Assembly: GCA_001800075.1 (NCBI GenBank)
Contig: MGUR01000062.1
Location: 26,514 to 41,845, forward strand
Source of the DNA: Elusimicrobia bacterium RIFCSPLOWO2_01_FULL_59_12
GTDB lineage: Bacteria; Elusimicrobiota; Elusimicrobia; 2-01-FULL-59-12
DNA: 15,332 nt
Direction: 5' to 3'
Under the pieces are notes generated by a model. It searched no databases. It was given only the letters and a program-made list of their open reading frames with translations, and was not told the DNA's origin. The stretch's first letter is position 1. Each line of letters begins with the position of its first letter. Made by a program: the position numbers and the translations under genes. Positions 13,715 through 15,332 of this stretch are shown one piece after another.

Positions 13715-14856
13715 AATGTTTGAAGGGTGTTCAGGGCTTGCTGGATGTCCTGGGGGGTATTGAAACAGCCAAAAGAGAAGCGGGTAGTGCCTTCCGGGTA
13801 GGCGCCGATGGCCCGGTGGGCCCCCGGGGCGCAATGCAGGCCGGAACGGGTCATGAGACCCCCCCGCTCAAACAGCCGGTAGGACAGCTCCGCGGGGGCC
13901 AGGTCCCCTAGCCGCAACGAAACAACAGCGACCTGGGCGCCGGACTGCTTCGGCCCGTAGGCGGTCAGCCCCGGAATCCGCTGGGCGCCCTCCAAAAACT
14001 GCCTCGTCAAACTCTCTTCCAGCGCGCGGATCGAGGGCACCCCTTTGCCGAGAATACACTCTAAGCCCGCTTTCAAGCCCGCGATCCCTAAAGCGTTGTG
14101 GGAACCCGGCTCGTAACGGTCGGGAAGGAAGTCAGGCTGAACCTCCTGCTCCGACTGGCTGCCCGTCCCGCCTTCCTTTAAAGTTTCCAGCTCAACGCCG
14201 TCCCGGATATACAGGCCTCCGGTCCCCAAAGGGCCCAACAGCGCTTTATGGCCGGGAAACGCCAAGAGATCGATCTTCATCGCCCGGACATCGATCGGCA
14301 GCGCTCCGGCGGTCTGGGCGGCGTCGACCAGGAACGGGATCCCCTTGCGGCGGGCGATTTCTCCCACCTCGGCCACCGGCTGGATCGTTCCGGTGACATT
14401 GGAGGCATGGACCAACGCGATCAATTTTGTACGCGCGTCCATCGCCTTCGCCATCTCGATCGGGTCCACAATGCCTTCGGGCGAGGCCTTCACCTGATGG
14501 ACCTTGATCCCAAGGCGCTGCTGCAGGGCGTGCAGCGGGCGCAAAACGGAATTATGCTCCATCACGGAAACGACCGCCGTATCCCCCGCCTGCCAGCGGA
14601 TCCCTTTGATCGCGAGGTTTAATGCGTCCGACGCGTTAAAGGTGTAAATGATCCGATCCGGTTTCGGGATGTTGAAGAGACGCGCCAGCAATCGCCGGGT
14701 CTCATCCAGCAGGCGGCCCGCCGCCATCGCTCGAGGGTACGCCCCGCGCCCGGCGGAGGCGCCGATGTTCCGGTGGTAATCGAGCAGCGCCCGTTCCACG
14801 GAGGGCGGCTTGGGGAAACTGGTCGCGGCGTTGTCGAAATAAATGCCGTCTTTCAC
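13705..14856 (-). CDS. Cysteine desulfurase family protein (class V aminotransferase fold, 383 aa)
   Basis: PLP enzyme expected to remove sulfur from cysteine and pass it on as a persulfide. The N-terminus IYFDNAATSFPKP is typical. PLP contacts include His101 (MEHNS) and Asp178 (LVDAAQTAG). The Schiff-base Lys is Lys204 in AFPGHKALLGPLGTGGLY. The sulfur-accepting Cys is probably Cys342 in SGLHCAPGAH. The layout resembles the TIGR01977-type group rather than IscS. It lies directly downstream of mnmA, whose product uses such sulfur for tRNA thiolation, so the pair probably works together. The start is GTG 14856 with GGAGGGG at 14860-14866, which gives the normal family length; ATG 14913, overlapping the mnmA stop, would add 19 repeat-like residues. 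Confidence 0.88.
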   Translation of the reverse strand: MKDGIYFDNAATSFPKPPSVERALLDYHRNIGASAGRGAYPRAMAAGRLLDETRRLLARLFNIPKPDRIIYTFNASDALNLAIKGIRWQAGDTAVVSVMEHNSVLRPLHALQQRLGIKVHQVKASPEGIVDPIEMAKAMDARTKLIALVHASNVTGTIQPVAEVGEIARRKGIPFLVDAAQTAGALPIDVRAMKIDLLAFPGHKALLGPLGTGGLYIRDGVELETLKEGGTGSQSEQEVQPDFLPDRYEPGSHNALGIAGLKAGLECILGKGVPSIRALEESLTRQFLEGAQRIPGLTAYGPKQSGAQVAVVSLRLGDLAPAELSYRLFERGGLMTRSGLHCAPGAHRAIGAYPEGTTRFSFGCFNTPQDIQQALNTLQTLAG

Positions 14857-14888
14857 TTTCCCCTCCCCCCTGGCGGGAAAAGGTGAAA
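14851..14888 (-). promoter_or_regulatory. Hairpin covering the ribosome binding site and start of the desulfurase gene
   Basis: TTTCAC (14851-14856) pairs with GTGAAA (14883-14888), and the adjacent TTTCCCC pairs with GGGAAAA, giving an imperfect stem of about 13 bp. In the minus-strand RNA the 3' arm carries both the Shine-Dalgarno sequence and the GUG start. It begins 11 bases after the mnmA stop, a good position for translational coupling. Its sequence resembles the repeat in the MFS gene. Confidence 0.55.
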
Positions 14889-14899
14889 TGCGCGGGCGC

Positions 14900-15332
14900 T
14901 CAGTGGATTGCATGGTCAATCACTCCGCCGCCTAAAACCCTATCGCCCTGATAGAACACCGCCGCCTGGCCGGGCGTGACGGCGGATTGAGGGTGGTCAA
15001 ACGTGATCATCAACTGCGACACGGGGACAAAATCTTTCTCCGCGTCTCCGCGTCTCCGCGTCTCCGCGTCACATAGGGTTGCATAAGATTCCATGTGCTT
15101 AGAGCGGATTTTAACGGCGGCTCGCGCGGGCAACTCGGGGGGTGACCCTGACACCCAGCGCACCTCGCGCACGGCCGCCTCATTAGAGCGCACATCCGCC
15201 GCTTCCCCCACGACGAGCGTGTTGCTTTCCGGTAGAAGCCCCGTAACGTATAACGGGCGGCCCACGGAAATTCCCAACCCTTCGCGCTGGCCGATCGTGT
15301 AGAAAGGAAGCCCGCGATGTCGCCCCAGCACC
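14900..15332 (-). CDS. mnmA: tRNA-specific 2-thiouridylase MnmA, C-terminal part (runs off right edge)
   Basis: MnmA makes the 2-thiouridine at tRNA wobble position 34 (Lys, Glu, Gln tRNAs) using ATP and sulfur from a desulfurase relay. The visible 144 residues or so begin in the family motif HRGLPFYTIGQREGLGI. They continue with PLYVTGLLPESNTLVVG and end with the C-terminal barrel motif AVTPGQAAVFYQGDRVLGGG. The P-loop-like SGGVDS and catalytic cysteines lie outside the window. Between AVKIRSKH and VSQLMITFDHPQ the protein has an unusual charged stretch (CDAETRRRGDAEKDF) encoded by an 8-bp tandem repeat. The stop at 14900-14902 lies close to the desulfurase start. Confidence 0.92.
   Translation of the reverse strand, partial: VLGRHRGLPFYTIGQREGLGISVGRPLYVTGLLPESNTLVVGEAADVRSNEAAVREVRWVSGSPPELPARAAVKIRSKHMESYATLCDAETRRRGDAEKDFVPVSQLMITFDHPQSAVTPGQAAVFYQGDRVLGGGVIDHAIH
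15037..15068. repeat. 8-bp tandem repeat inside mnmA
   Basis: Four perfect consecutive copies of TCTCCGCG on the plus strand, plus two extra matching bases. On the minus strand they encode the Arg/Asp/Glu-rich stretch ETRRRGDAEK in the MnmA C-terminal domain. The unit length is not a multiple of three, so a copy-number change of one or two would truncate or alter the C-terminus. Confidence 0.9.

Noticed and set aside
1..15332. tRNA, rRNA, CRISPR array, insertion sequence with transposase, replication origin
   Set aside because: No cloverleaf, regular spaced repeat array, transposase-like protein or DnaA-box cluster was recognised on either strand by eye.

Overview
The window reads as chromosomal DNA from an uncultivated, fairly GC-rich bacterium. 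It carries many short palindromic and tandem repeats, several of them translated in frame inside genes. A lineage such as Omnitrophota or Elusimicrobiota would fit the ATP-synthase layout, the exported TPR, propeller and LytM proteins and the repeat load. That is an impression from composition and gene style; nothing here proves a phylum.

Layout. At 1-1719 (minus strand) lies the start of an F1Fo ATP synthase operon, atpZ-atpI-atpB-atpE-atpF, running off the left edge and preceded by a good sigma70-type promoter. At 1799-2908 (minus) is a ParB-family gene with no ParA beside it. Its leader contains a 9-bp dyad and its linker contains a translated palindromic repeat. At 3089-8899 (minus) is a tightly packed series: tyrS, LytM/M23 peptidase, TPR protein, TolB-like propeller protein, GAF-PAS protein, cysteine-less thioredoxin-fold protein, and a small secreted protein. 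Neighbours mostly overlap or sit a few bases apart. At 9085-13653 (plus, divergent from tyrS) are a roughly 1,070-residue membrane-linked multidomain protein and an MFS transporter 12 bases downstream. At 13705-15332 (minus) are the 3' end of mnmA and a cysteine desulfurase, which together suggest a tRNA 2-thiolation sulfur supply.

The most unusual protein is the product of 9085-12300. It has an N-terminal hydrophobic segment, a membrane hairpin, two ACT-like domains, a RelA/SpoT-type HD hydrolase domain without the synthetase domain, a protein-kinase-like domain with DFG but Ser in place of the catalytic Asp, and a hydrophobic C-terminus. The HD metal ligands are present, but the second acidic residue of the HDxxED motif is replaced by Thr.

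The second theme is repeats that have become coding or regulatory sequence. They are found in the ParB linker, the MFS central loop, the MnmA barrel (8-bp tandem units), the M23 signal peptide (7-bp tandem units), and the 5' region of the TPR gene. A palindrome also covers the ribosome binding site and start of the desulfurase gene, and another hairpin carries the stop codon of the small secreted protein.
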